Shown piece after piece: positions 46,589-53,554 of a DNA stretch of 61,066 nt (the stretch's first letter is position 1; the number at the start of each line of letters is the position of its first letter). Source of the DNA: an uncultured cyanobacterium (GTDB lineage: Bacteria > Cyanobacteriota > Cyanobacteriia > PCC-6307 > Cyanobiaceae). A program made the position numbers and the translations under genes. The notes beneath the pieces are model-generated. The model had not been told where the DNA came from. It saw only the letters and a list, made by a program, of their open reading frames with translations, and searched no databases. The stretch lies in NCBI GenBank assembly GCA_903871775.1, contig CAIQIA010000012.1, positions 1 through 61,066 of the forward strand. The letters are read 5' to 3'.

Positions 46589-48598
46589 TCAGGTGCTGCC
46601 GAAGCGGTAGCCGGCTGCCGGCAGCAGGCGCCAGCCGCCACTGCCATCCAGCTCAAGCACCGTGTCGTGAAAAGCCGTCAGCGTAGGCCGATGGCCGACG
46701 CTGATGAAGGCCATGCCCCGCTCGCTCAGGAGCCGGTAGAGCCGTTCCTCCGTCACCACGTCCAGGGCGCTGGTGGCTTCGTCGAGCACGGCGAAGTCGG
46801 GACTGTTCAGCAGCAGCCGGGCAAAGGCGAGCCTCTGCTGCTCTCCGAGGGACAGCAGCCGGGGCCAGTCCTGGCTGATGCCCAGGTCGGGATAGCGCTT
46901 CACCATCTCCGTCAGGTTCACCTGCTCCAGGACGCTGCGCAGCTGCTCGTCGCCGAAGCGGGCGGGGTCCATCGGATAGCAGAGCTGCTCCCTGAGGCTT
47001 CCCAGCAGCATGTAGGGCTTCTGGGGAATGAACATCAGCTCCCCCACCGGGGGGCGCAGCACCTCGCCGCCGCGGCTGGGCCACAGACCGCTCACCACCC
47101 GCAGGAAGGAGGTCTTGCCGCAGCCGCTGGGGCCCACCACCAGCAGCCGCTGATGCGCTGCCACCTCCAGGCTCACGTCGCGCACCAGGGGAACCTGGCT
47201 GCCCGGGGGCACGACACTGGCCTGGCGCACCAGGATCGAACCGCTGCGGTCGCCGGCGGCGGTGGCGGTCGGCGCGGCTTCCATCGCTTCGATGCTGCCC
47301 TGGAACCCCTCCAGTCGGCTGATGCTGGCCGAGAAGGCAGCCAGGGAATCAATGTTGTTGACGATGTAGCTCACCGAGCCGAAGACCTGGCTGAAGGCGA
47401 TCGAGGCCTGGCTGAACACCCCGAAATCCACTTCCTTGGCGAAGTAGATCGGTGCGATCACGATCCAGGGCAGGAAGCGCGAGAGGTAGTCGTAGGAGCG
47501 CTGGATCATGGTGATCAGCGCCTGCCAGATGATCAGCCGGTCAAAGTTGCGGATCGCCCCCCCCAGCCGCCGTTCGGCTTCCTGGGATTCCTGTTGTTCG
47601 CCCTTGTAGAAGGCGATCGATTCAGCGTTGTCGCGGATGTGCACGAGGCCGTAGCGGAAGTCGGCCTCGAGCTTCAGCTGCTGGAAGTTGAGCTGCACCA
47701 GCTTGCGGCTGATGAAGACGATCAGGGCCGTGCCGCCCGTGGCGTACACCAGCAGGGCCAGGGTCAGGGTGCGGCTGATGCCCCAGAGCACGAGGATGAA
47801 GCTGAAGAACGTCAGCAGGGCCTCAAGAATGCCGACCGTCACCGAAAGGCTTGTGCCGGTGAAATTGCGTGTGTCTTCTGAGATGCGCTGGTCGGGATTG
47901 TCAACCTCGGCGTGCTGCTCATCGTTGGGATTGAGCTGGTAGTAGGCCCTGTCGCTCATGTAGCGGCCCAGCAGCCTCTGGCTCAGCCATTCCCGCCAGA
48001 GCAGGCCCAGCTTCGGAATGATGTAGTTCTGCAGCGTGCGGATCGGCAGGGCCACCACGAGGCAGAACCCGTAGATCGAGACGATCCGCCAGAACCCCGG
48101 AGCGTCGTAGGCGACCTGGGCGTTGTCGATGTTCCGGGCGATGAAGCTGATGCCGACGTTGATGCCGTTGATCACGAGCAGCAGCAGGGCGATGACCCCC
48201 AGTAGCAGCCAGGGCAGCCAGCGGCCCTGGCGCAGCTTCTGCCGCATGGCGACGAAACAGCCGATGCCCCCGGCGGTCAGCCCCATGATCACGGCCCCCA
48301 GGGGGCTCCCCCAGATGGCGGCCACCCGCTCGGGCACGCCGGGCAGAAACCGCGACTGCAGCTGCGGAATCAGGGCGCCGCTGGCGGCCACCACCCCCGT
48401 GAGCAGCAGCAAGGTGGTGCCCACCACCACGGCCAGCAGCGCCACCGAGAGCAGCAGGAACTGCCAGCCGTTCGAGTCTTCAACCGGCAGGAAATAGGGC
48501 TGTGCCAGCCGCTGCAGCTTGATGATCTGGGTCCGGAAGGACTGGAGGGGGCGCATTGCGGGGGCGGGGTGGAGAGGGTTCATCACCTGCGGCCGCAT
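46589..48598 (-). CDS. ABC transporter, fused permease-ATPase (SbmA/PXA-like)
   Basis: A protein of about 669 residues. The N-terminal ABC_membrane_2-type region (about 20-420) has roughly six spans, with FISRKLVQLNFQQLKLEADF and a YGLVHIRDNAESIAFYKGEQ EAA-like stretch. The ATPase domain has Walker A GPSGCGKTSFLRVV, signature LSLGEQQRLAFARLLL and Walker B FAVLDEATSALD. Relatives move acyl-CoA, cobalamin or peptides. ATGs at 48598, 48583 or 48556 could start it. It sits between HIT and hli genes on the same strand, which suggests a role linked to pigment or light stress. Confidence 0.88.
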   Translation of the reverse strand: MRPQVMNPLHPAPAMRPLQSFRTQIIKLQRLAQPYFLPVEDSNGWQFLLLSVALLAVVVGTTLLLLTGVVAASGALIPQLQSRFLPGVPERVAAIWGSPLGAVIMGLTAGGIGCFVAMRQKLRQGRWLPWLLLGVIALLLLVINGINVGISFIARNIDNAQVAYDAPGFWRIVSIYGFCLVVALPIRTLQNYIIPKLGLLWREWLSQRLLGRYMSDRAYYQLNPNDEQHAEVDNPDQRISEDTRNFTGTSLSVTVGILEALLTFFSFILVLWGISRTLTLALLVYATGGTALIVFISRKLVQLNFQQLKLEADFRYGLVHIRDNAESIAFYKGEQQESQEAERRLGGAIRNFDRLIIWQALITMIQRSYDYLSRFLPWIVIAPIYFAKEVDFGVFSQASIAFSQVFGSVSYIVNNIDSLAAFSASISRLEGFQGSIEAMEAAPTATAAGDRSGSILVRQASVVPPGSQVPLVRDVSLEVAAHQRLLVVGPSGCGKTSFLRVVSGLWPSRGGEVLRPPVGELMFIPQKPYMLLGSLREQLCYPMDPARFGDEQLRSVLEQVNLTEMVKRYPDLGISQDWPRLLSLGEQQRLAFARLLLNSPDFAVLDEATSALDVVTEERLYRLLSERGMAFISVGHRPTLTAFHDTVLELDGSGGWRLLPAAGYRFGST

Positions 48599-48619
48599 TC
48601 TGCCCCCCGTCGGCGGCCA

Positions 48620-48979
48620 TCAGCCCGGTGGCCACTGCAGGGGGCGCCCGCCGATCACGTGCACGTGGAGGTGGAACACGGTCTGCCCCGCCACGGCACC
48701 GGTGTTGATCACGGTCCGCCAGCCCTCCAGACCCGCTTCCCTGGCCACCCGGGCGGCCACCAGCAGCAGATGGCCGAGCAGCGGGCCATGGCTGTCATCG
48801 CAGGCCGCCAGGCTCGGCAGGGGGTCGCGGGGGATCACCAGCAGGTGCACCGGGGCCTGGGGCTGCACATCGCGGAAGGCCATGCAGAGCGCGTCTTCAT
48901 GAACGCGATCGGCGGGAATCTCCCCCCGCAGGATCCTGCCGAAGATCGTGTCCTCCTGGCGTGTCAGGTGCTCGGCCAT
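48620..48979 (-). CDS. HIT family protein (HINT-like hydrolase)
   Basis: A 119-residue HIT protein: DTIFGRILRGEIPADRVHED at the start and the histidine triad HLHVHVIGGRPLQWPPG at the end. Such HINT-type proteins hydrolyse nucleoside phosphoramidates and related adducts. ATG 48979 fits the family start; the longer open frame upstream is low-complexity. It is the first gene of a HIT-ABC-hli operon, with about 21 bp to the ABC gene. Confidence 0.92.
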   Translation of the reverse strand: MAEHLTRQEDTIFGRILRGEIPADRVHEDALCMAFRDVQPQAPVHLLVIPRDPLPSLAACDDSHGPLLGHLLLVAARVAREAGLEGWRTVINTGAVAGQTVFHLHVHVIGGRPLQWPPG

Positions 48980-49040
48980 GGCGGTCGGCTGCTCGCGCGC
49001 GTGGTTCGTTCCTAGTGTGGTGGTCTCCCCGGCGCCGTCC

Positions 49041-49217
49041 ATGGCCGTCTGCCTCGCTCCCCTGGCCGCCGCCGCAGCTGCGGCCATGGCGACCCTCTGC
49101 CCGGCCGGCTCGCCCCCCGGCTGCCCCTCGGCTGCCCCGCAAGCCCCCCAGGCCTGCGCCCCGGCCATCGAGCGTCAGCTGCCTCCGGCGGTGGCCCCAC
49201 GCCTTCCCGGCGCCTGA
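49041..49217 (+). CDS. possible small Cys/Pro-rich exported protein
   Basis: A 58-codon open frame in the ~300-base gap between the HIT start and the next plus-strand gene. It would encode an alanine-rich hydrophobic start (MAVCLAPLAAAAAAAMATLC) and then a Pro/Cys-rich tail (PAGSPPGCPSAAPQAPQACA). The signal-like start and four Cys are suggestive, but GC-rich DNA makes such frames by chance. The rest of the gap shows nothing else I can name. Confidence 0.25.
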   Translation: MAVCLAPLAAAAAAAMATLCPAGSPPGCPSAAPQAPQACAPAIERQLPPAVAPRLPGA

Positions 49218-49286
49218 CCGATCGCCGGCGCGGGGGTTCCCATGGCGCCGATCGACGCTTGAATGTGGTGCCCCTCGGCCCGACCG

Positions 49287-49541
49287 ATGCTGCACAGACA
49301 GTTCCTGGCCGAGCTGGCCCAGCGCCGCCGCCGTTCCATTCGCAAACGCCTCGATCCCGGCTGGAAGGATGCGGGTCTTGACCTGCTGGCCGCCGTCAAC
49401 CAGCTCACCGACGTGCTCGAAGGGGCTGATCCCCCGATGGAGGCGATCGAACGGGCCGAGCTGCTCGATTACACCGAAGCCTCGATCCGGCGCCTCGAGC
49501 GGCTGCGCTATCGCCTCAGCTGCCGCCAGGGTCGCCGCTGA
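49287..49541 (+). CDS. conserved-looking small helical protein
   Basis: An 84-residue, Arg/Leu-rich, soluble helical protein: MLHRQFLAELAQRRRRSIRK, LDPGWKDAGLDLLAAVNQLT, AELLDYTEASIRRLERLRYR. I do not recognise a family. The ATG at 49287 is chosen; the open frame starts 8 codons earlier. The basic helices could suit nucleic acid binding, but this is a guess. Confidence 0.6.
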   Translation: MLHRQFLAELAQRRRRSIRKRLDPGWKDAGLDLLAAVNQLTDVLEGADPPMEAIERAELLDYTEASIRRLERLRYRLSCRQGRR

Positions 49542-49572
49542 CCCTGCACCCGGCAGAGGCCTACACTGAGTC

Positions 49573-49797
49573 TTGCAAGACTCTTTTAAGACCCTGTTGC
49601 CTTCCTCCTCCACCGGCGACCCCTGGATCACGGCCGTGACTGCGGCCCGTGGTCGCTTTGAAGTGGGCCTCTGCTGGAAGGATGGTGGCCTGGCGGCCGC
49701 CGCCCTCGCCGAGTTCGCCGCAGCCGTCTGCGGCTGGGCGGCCTGTGTCGATGCAGGCTCCGCCGGTGATGGCCGGCTGCTTCCGGGGAATCCCTGA
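49573..49797 (+). CDS. possible small protein upstream of yifB
   Basis: A 74-codon frame from a TTG at 49573: TGDPWITAVTAARGRFEVGL, CWKDGGLAAAALAEFAAAVC, GWAACVDAGSAGDGRLLPGN. A shorter version could start inside. It lies 21 bp before yifB on the same strand. Trp and Cys content is unlike random shadow frames nearby, but I recognise no family. Confidence 0.35.
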   Translation: MQDSFKTLLPSSSTGDPWITAVTAARGRFEVGLCWKDGGLAAAALAEFAAAVCGWAACVDAGSAGDGRLLPGNP

Positions 49798-49818
49798 GGA
49801 AGCAGTTCCCGGGATCCC

Positions 49819-51369
49819 ATGCTTGCCCGTTGCGCCGGCGCGGCCCTGGCCGGCCTTGAGGCTCAGCCCATCCTCGTCGAGGCCGACCCGGCGCCAGGCC
49901 TGCCGGGGCTCCATCTCGTCGGTCTTGATGATGTCAGTGGGCGCGAGGCCCGCGAGCGGGTGCGTTCGGCCCTGCGCAACAGCGGTTGCCGCGTGCCCCA
50001 GACCCGGGTGGTCGTCAGCCTCGCTCCGGCAGACCTGCGCAAGGAGGGGTCGTCGTTCGACCTGCCCATCGCCCTCGCCCTGCTGGTGGCCACAGGCCAG
50101 CTGCCCGCCGCACGCCTCCAGCACCTCTGGGCGCTGGGGGAACTGGGGCTGGATGGCAGCCTGCGTCCCGTGCGTGGGGTGCTGCCCGTCGCCTGTGCTG
50201 CCCGCGCCGCCGGCATCCGCGAGTTGCTGGTCCCGGCCGGCAATGGCGCCGAGGCGGCGTTGGTCGCCGGAGCCCGGGTGCGGCCGGTCGCCGACCTGAC
50301 CAGCCTGCTGGCGGCCCTGCGTGGGCTGCAGCCCTGGCCCGACGCACCCCTGGCCACCCCGGCCCCCGGTCGTCCGCCGGCCCCCGACCTGGCGGCGGTG
50401 CGCGGCCAGTGGCATGCGCGTCGGGCCCTCGAGGTGGCCGCCGCTGGCCGGCATCACCTGCTGCTGCTGGGCCCGCCTGGCTGCGGCAAGACCCTCCTCG
50501 CCCGTTGCCTGCCCTCGCTCCTGCCGACGCTTGACGATCAGCAGGCGATCGAACTCACACAGATCCATTCGGTGGCGGGGGTGCTCCCCCCCGGTGCAGG
50601 GCTGTTGCGGGTGCCTCCCTTCCGGGCGCCCCACCATGGCTGCAGTGCCGCCGCCCTCGTGGGCGGTGGTGCCCAGCCCCGCCCGGGGGAGCTGTCGCTG
50701 GCCCATCAGGGTGTGCTCTTTCTCGATGAGCTGGCCGAGTTCCGCCGTGAGGTGCTCGATCAGCTGCGCGAACCGCTCGAGAGCGGGGCTCTGCAGCTGG
50801 CCCGTTGCCGCCGCACCCTCCGCTACCCCTCCCGGGTGCTGCTGGTCGGTGCGATGAATCCCTGCCCCTGCGGCTGGTGGGGTGATCCCCGCCATCCCTG
50901 CCGCTGCGGCGAACACCGGCGCAGCCGCTACCGCGCCAGGCTTTCGGGGCCCCTGCTGGACCGCCTTGACCTGCAGGTGATGCTCAGACCCGTGGCCCTG
51001 GCTGATCTGACCGCAGACCGTGGCGGCGTGCTGGCCGAGTCGACGACGGTGGTGGCCCAGCGGGTGGAGGCGGCCCGCCGGCGGATGGTTCAGCGCAACC
51101 CCGAGGGGATGACGAACGGCGACCTGGATGAGGCCGCCCTGCAACGGGTTGTGCAGCTCAGGCCCGCCGCCCGTCGCCTCTGGCTCGACAGCGGCGAGCG
51201 CCTGGGCCTGTCGGCCCGGGGGGCCTTCCGGCTGTTGCGGGTCGCGCGCACCATGGCCGATCTGGCCGATGCCGCCGGCGTGGAGCCTGTGCACATCGCC
51301 GAGGCGCTCACCTATCGAGCACTGGATCGCGCAGAGGGGCCGGCAGCGACGGAGGAACCGGCCGCGTGA
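49819..51369 (+). CDS. YifB/ComM family Mg-chelatase-like AAA ATPase
   Basis: A 516-residue protein. The N-terminal ChlI-like/LonC-like domain (about 1-170) has VEADPAPGLPGLHLVGLDD and LSLAPADLRKEGSSFDLPIA-like elements. The AAA core has Walker A GPPGCGKTLLAR, Walker B GVLFLDELAEF and the Cys-rich MNPCPCGWWGDPRHPCRCGE insert. In naturally competent bacteria ComM is a branch-migration helicase for integration of incoming DNA. The last 62 bp overlap the exported gene on the other strand. Confidence 0.92.
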   Translation: MLARCAGAALAGLEAQPILVEADPAPGLPGLHLVGLDDVSGREARERVRSALRNSGCRVPQTRVVVSLAPADLRKEGSSFDLPIALALLVATGQLPAARLQHLWALGELGLDGSLRPVRGVLPVACAARAAGIRELLVPAGNGAEAALVAGARVRPVADLTSLLAALRGLQPWPDAPLATPAPGRPPAPDLAAVRGQWHARRALEVAAAGRHHLLLLGPPGCGKTLLARCLPSLLPTLDDQQAIELTQIHSVAGVLPPGAGLLRVPPFRAPHHGCSAAALVGGGAQPRPGELSLAHQGVLFLDELAEFRREVLDQLREPLESGALQLARCRRTLRYPSRVLLVGAMNPCPCGWWGDPRHPCRCGEHRRSRYRARLSGPLLDRLDLQVMLRPVALADLTADRGGVLAESTTVVAQRVEAARRRMVQRNPEGMTNGDLDEAALQRVVQLRPAARRLWLDSGERLGLSARGAFRLLRVARTMADLADAAGVEPVHIAEALTYRALDRAEGPAATEEPAA

Positions 51370-51613
51370 TGTTGTCGTCGGTGACGGTCTCTTCCCAGGG
51401 CTGGGCCTGGGGGCGGGTGTCACAGGTGAGGGACCCGTCGGCCCCGCGGCTGCAGTTGCCCACCTCCAGCGGGGTGGCGGGATCCCAGGGATCATCGTCG
51501 TAGATCAGGTCCCGCTGCAGCACATCGGCCCGCAGACCCGTGGGGGTCAGCAGGCCGAGGGTCGCGATCAGCCCAGCACCCCAGCGCGCGGCCAGCTGTC
51601 GTGAGTCACTCAC
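51308..51613 (-). CDS. small exported protein, coupled to the 48-aa gene
   Basis: A 101-residue protein with a signal peptide (LAARWGAGLIATLGLLTPTG, then LRAD) and an acidic mature part containing two Cys (GNCSRGADGSLTCDTRP). Not recognised. The GTG start overlaps the stop of the 48-residue gene (GTGA), which supports it as real. Its last ~20 codons overlap the yifB end antisense, so the C-terminus is constrained by two reading frames. Confidence 0.6.
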   Translation of the reverse strand: MSDSRQLAARWGAGLIATLGLLTPTGLRADVLQRDLIYDDDPWDPATPLEVGNCSRGADGSLTCDTRPQAQPWEETVTDDNITRPVPPSLPAPLRDPVLDR

Positions 51614-51756
51614 TGGTGCGATTTCTGGGGCTGGTCACGGTAGGGCTGCACACCGACCTCGGGAGGTTGATGGATCTTCTCCTCGCGGGGGTTGCCGACA
51701 GCGTGCTGGACAGCTTCACCGAACCAGTGACGCAGGGTTCTGAGGACATCAGCCAT
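51610..51756 (-). CDS. 48-residue hypothetical protein
   Basis: A 48-codon gene between rpsU and the exported protein: MADVLRTLRHWFGEAVQHAV, then GNPREEKIHQPPEVGVQPYR and DQPQKSHQ. It has an amphipathic N-terminal helix with Trp/Phe and a polar Pro/Gln-rich tail. I do not know the family, but the 4-bp GTGA coupling to the next gene and the minus-strand operon context argue that it is translated. Confidence 0.55.
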   Translation of the reverse strand: MADVLRTLRHWFGEAVQHAVGNPREEKIHQPPEVGVQPYRDQPQKSHQ

Positions 51757-51866
51757 GCTTCGTCTCCATCGGGATATCTCCATGTTGGGCGTCCCGTGGG
51801 GAGTGGAGCGGGTCAGGGGCTGGGCTCCATAAATCGTTGGAACCCCTGGCCGCGTCTGGCGGAGGT

Positions 51867-52037
51867 TCAGCGGCGGCGGCGGCGTTGCTGGGCCTTCCGC
51901 TTGTACTTCTCGACGGGGGTCTCGTGGTGGCGCAGCCGCTTGAGGTCCGCGAAGATCCCGGCCTTCGACACCTGCCGCTTGAACCGCCGCAGGGCGGATT
52001 CGATGCCTTCGTTCTCGCCGACGGTGACCTGGGTCAT
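51867..52037 (-). CDS. rpsU: 30S ribosomal protein S21
   Basis: A 56-residue S21: [40 protein letters not shown], then [16 protein letters not shown]. It is the textbook S21 pattern ([21 protein letters not shown], KYKRKAxxRRR). It binds 16S rRNA near the anti-Shine-Dalgarno end. Lies downstream of the DUF3747 gene (60 bp) and upstream of the 48-residue gene (110 bp). Confidence 0.97.
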   Translation of the reverse strand: MTQVTVGENEGIESALRRFKRQVSKAGIFADLKRLRHHETPVEKYKRKAQQRRRRR

Positions 52038-52097
52038 GAAGTCGCCTGTGTTACGCCAAAACCAGCCTCAGATCCTACCAAGCGGCCAGGGCCAGGG

Positions 52098-52697
52098 TCA
52101 CTGGGGCCAGCTGTCGCGATACAGATACACGTGGCCCAGGGCCCTGGGGCCGAAATGACGGCGCATGATCCGCCAGCCCGGCTCGAGCTTCAGCTCCACA
52201 AACCCCGGTGCGCTGCCGCCGCTGCGGGCGATCACCGCCGAGAGACCCTCCGGTGAGCGGGCCACCAGCTGGGTGTCGTTGGCCTCCCGGATCACCGACA
52301 GCCGCATCGCCGGCCCGTAGTCGGTGGTCCCCACCCGCACCGAATAGCCGTTGCTGTCGATGTAGCGGCTGCAGATGCCTGTGAAGTCGAAGGTCACCAG
52401 AAGGGGTTTGACCACCGTGGGGGCCGTGCCCTCGCGTGAAAAGCAGGGCCGGCGGTCCCTGACCTGCTCGTAGATGTTCAGCTGGGCGCTGCTGCCGTCG
52501 CCGATCGGAGCGGCCACGAGGATGAAGGACTCACCCTTGACGTCACGGGCCTGGAACAGGGCTGCCCGGGCGGCGGGCACCACCGACAGGCTCGCCCCGG
52601 AGAGGGTGGCGGCCAGCAGAAGGCGCAGGGTGGTCTTGGCGAACACGGCAGGGGCGCTGAAGCGGGCTGATCGTAGAAGTGCCGAAGGGATTTCCAT
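52098..52697 (-). CDS. DUF3747 family exported protein
   Basis: A 199-residue protein with a signal sequence (about 22-46; LRLLLAATLSGASLSVVPAA, then RAA). The mature part shows the cyanobacterial DUF3747 pattern: FILVAAPIGDGSSAQLNIYE, PLLVTFDFTGICSRYIDSNG, YSVRVG. Function unknown; the family is found in the periplasm or outer membrane of cyanobacteria. Located between the 65-residue membrane protein and rpsU in a same-strand run. Confidence 0.8.
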   Translation of the reverse strand: MEIPSALLRSARFSAPAVFAKTTLRLLLAATLSGASLSVVPAARAALFQARDVKGESFILVAAPIGDGSSAQLNIYEQVRDRRPCFSREGTAPTVVKPLLVTFDFTGICSRYIDSNGYSVRVGTTDYGPAMRLSVIREANDTQLVARSPEGLSAVIARSGGSAPGFVELKLEPGWRIMRRHFGPRALGHVYLYRDSWPQ

Positions 52698-52703
52698 GCG
52701 TCC

Positions 52704-52901
52704 TCAGCCCGGTTGGTTGTGACGGATCGCGACCAGCAGGCTCACCACCGTTGCCGGCAGGGTGAGGGCGAGAATCACCCAGGTGGGTGTGGCCCCCAGG
52801 TCGGGCTCGCCGTAGGCCAGTTCAAACACACAGCCGGTGGCGGCGATTCCGCTCACGCAGGCCAGAGCCAGGAACAGCCCGGCCAGAGGCTTCATCGGCA
52901 T
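52704..52901 (-). CDS. small two-span membrane protein
   Basis: A 65-residue protein: MKPLAGLFLALACVSGIAAT, then a short polar stretch with Cys, and TWVILALTLPATVVSLLVAI. Two membrane spans or a signal plus one span. ATG at 52901 or 52895. Not recognised beyond 'conserved small membrane protein'. It begins 4 bp after def and ends 6 bp before DUF3747, so it is part of one transcript. Confidence 0.65.
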   Translation of the reverse strand: MPMKPLAGLFLALACVSGIAATGCVFELAYGEPDLGATPTWVILALTLPATVVSLLVAIRHNQPG

Positions 52902-52905
52902 CGTG

Positions 52906-53511
52906 TCAGGTCATTGGACGCACATGGTCCCGGTCAAAGCCCTTGTCCGCCAGTTCCGTCTCGAGAGTTGAGCGATCACTGACCCGGTCCACGAAGAGCA
53001 CACCGCTCAGGTGATCCATCTCGTGAAGGATGCAGCGCGCCAGCAGGCCATCGGCCTTGCGGCGCTGGGGGCGTCCCATCGCGTCACGGAAGCTCACGTC
53101 AATGCGGCTCGGACGCACCACCTGCAGGTACACCCCGGGGATGCTCAGGCAGCCTTCCTCATAGGCGCAGAGCTCGCCTCCACTCGCGTGGATGGTGGGG
53201 TTGATCAGCACCAGGGGTGGATTGGCGGCTTCGTCGGGATCCAGGTCGATGACCAGCAGCTGCAGCGCCTCGCCGATCTGCGGTGCGGCCAGGCCGATGC
53301 CCCGGGCGGCATACATGCTGCGCAGCATCGACCTCGCCAGATCCCGGGTGGCCTCGTCCACCTTGCCCACCCGACGGGCGGGCTGGCGCAGCTCATCGGA
53401 GCCGAGGGTGTGGATCACACGGCTGTCCGGCTGGTCCGGCCCCTTGGGCACCCGCACCGACGAGCTGTCCCGCCCGCTCTGGCGGGCAAGGGAGGCGAAG
53501 TCAAGGGCCAA
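52906..53511 (-). CDS. def: peptide deformylase
   Basis: A 201-residue metalloenzyme that removes formyl groups from nascent protein N-termini. The three motifs are present: GIGLAAPQIG (71-80), EGCLSIPG with metal Cys121, and HEMDH (163-167). An N-terminal extension of about 30 residues precedes the usual start, as in plastid-related deformylases. The start is TTG; a later start is possible. First gene of the def-membrane protein-DUF3747-rpsU run; divergent from the S9 peptidase by about 43 bp. Confidence 0.95.
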   Translation of the reverse strand: MALDFASLARQSGRDSSSVRVPKGPDQPDSRVIHTLGSDELRQPARRVGKVDEATRDLARSMLRSMYAARGIGLAAPQIGEALQLLVIDLDPDEAANPPLVLINPTIHASGGELCAYEEGCLSIPGVYLQVVRPSRIDVSFRDAMGRPQRRKADGLLARCILHEMDHLSGVLFVDRVSDRSTLETELADKGFDRDHVRPMT

Positions 53512-53554
53512 GGACTCCTCCCTGAACGTTGGGTCATTCTAAGGAATCCCTGCG

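Noticed and set aside
49561-51495. 644-codon minus-strand frame across yifB
   Set aside because: YifB on the plus strand carries all AAA motifs; the antisense frame is low-complexity.
51601-52158. 185-codon plus-strand frame over rpsU
   Set aside because: rpsU and the 48-codon gene on the minus strand explain the stretch; the plus frame has no family features.
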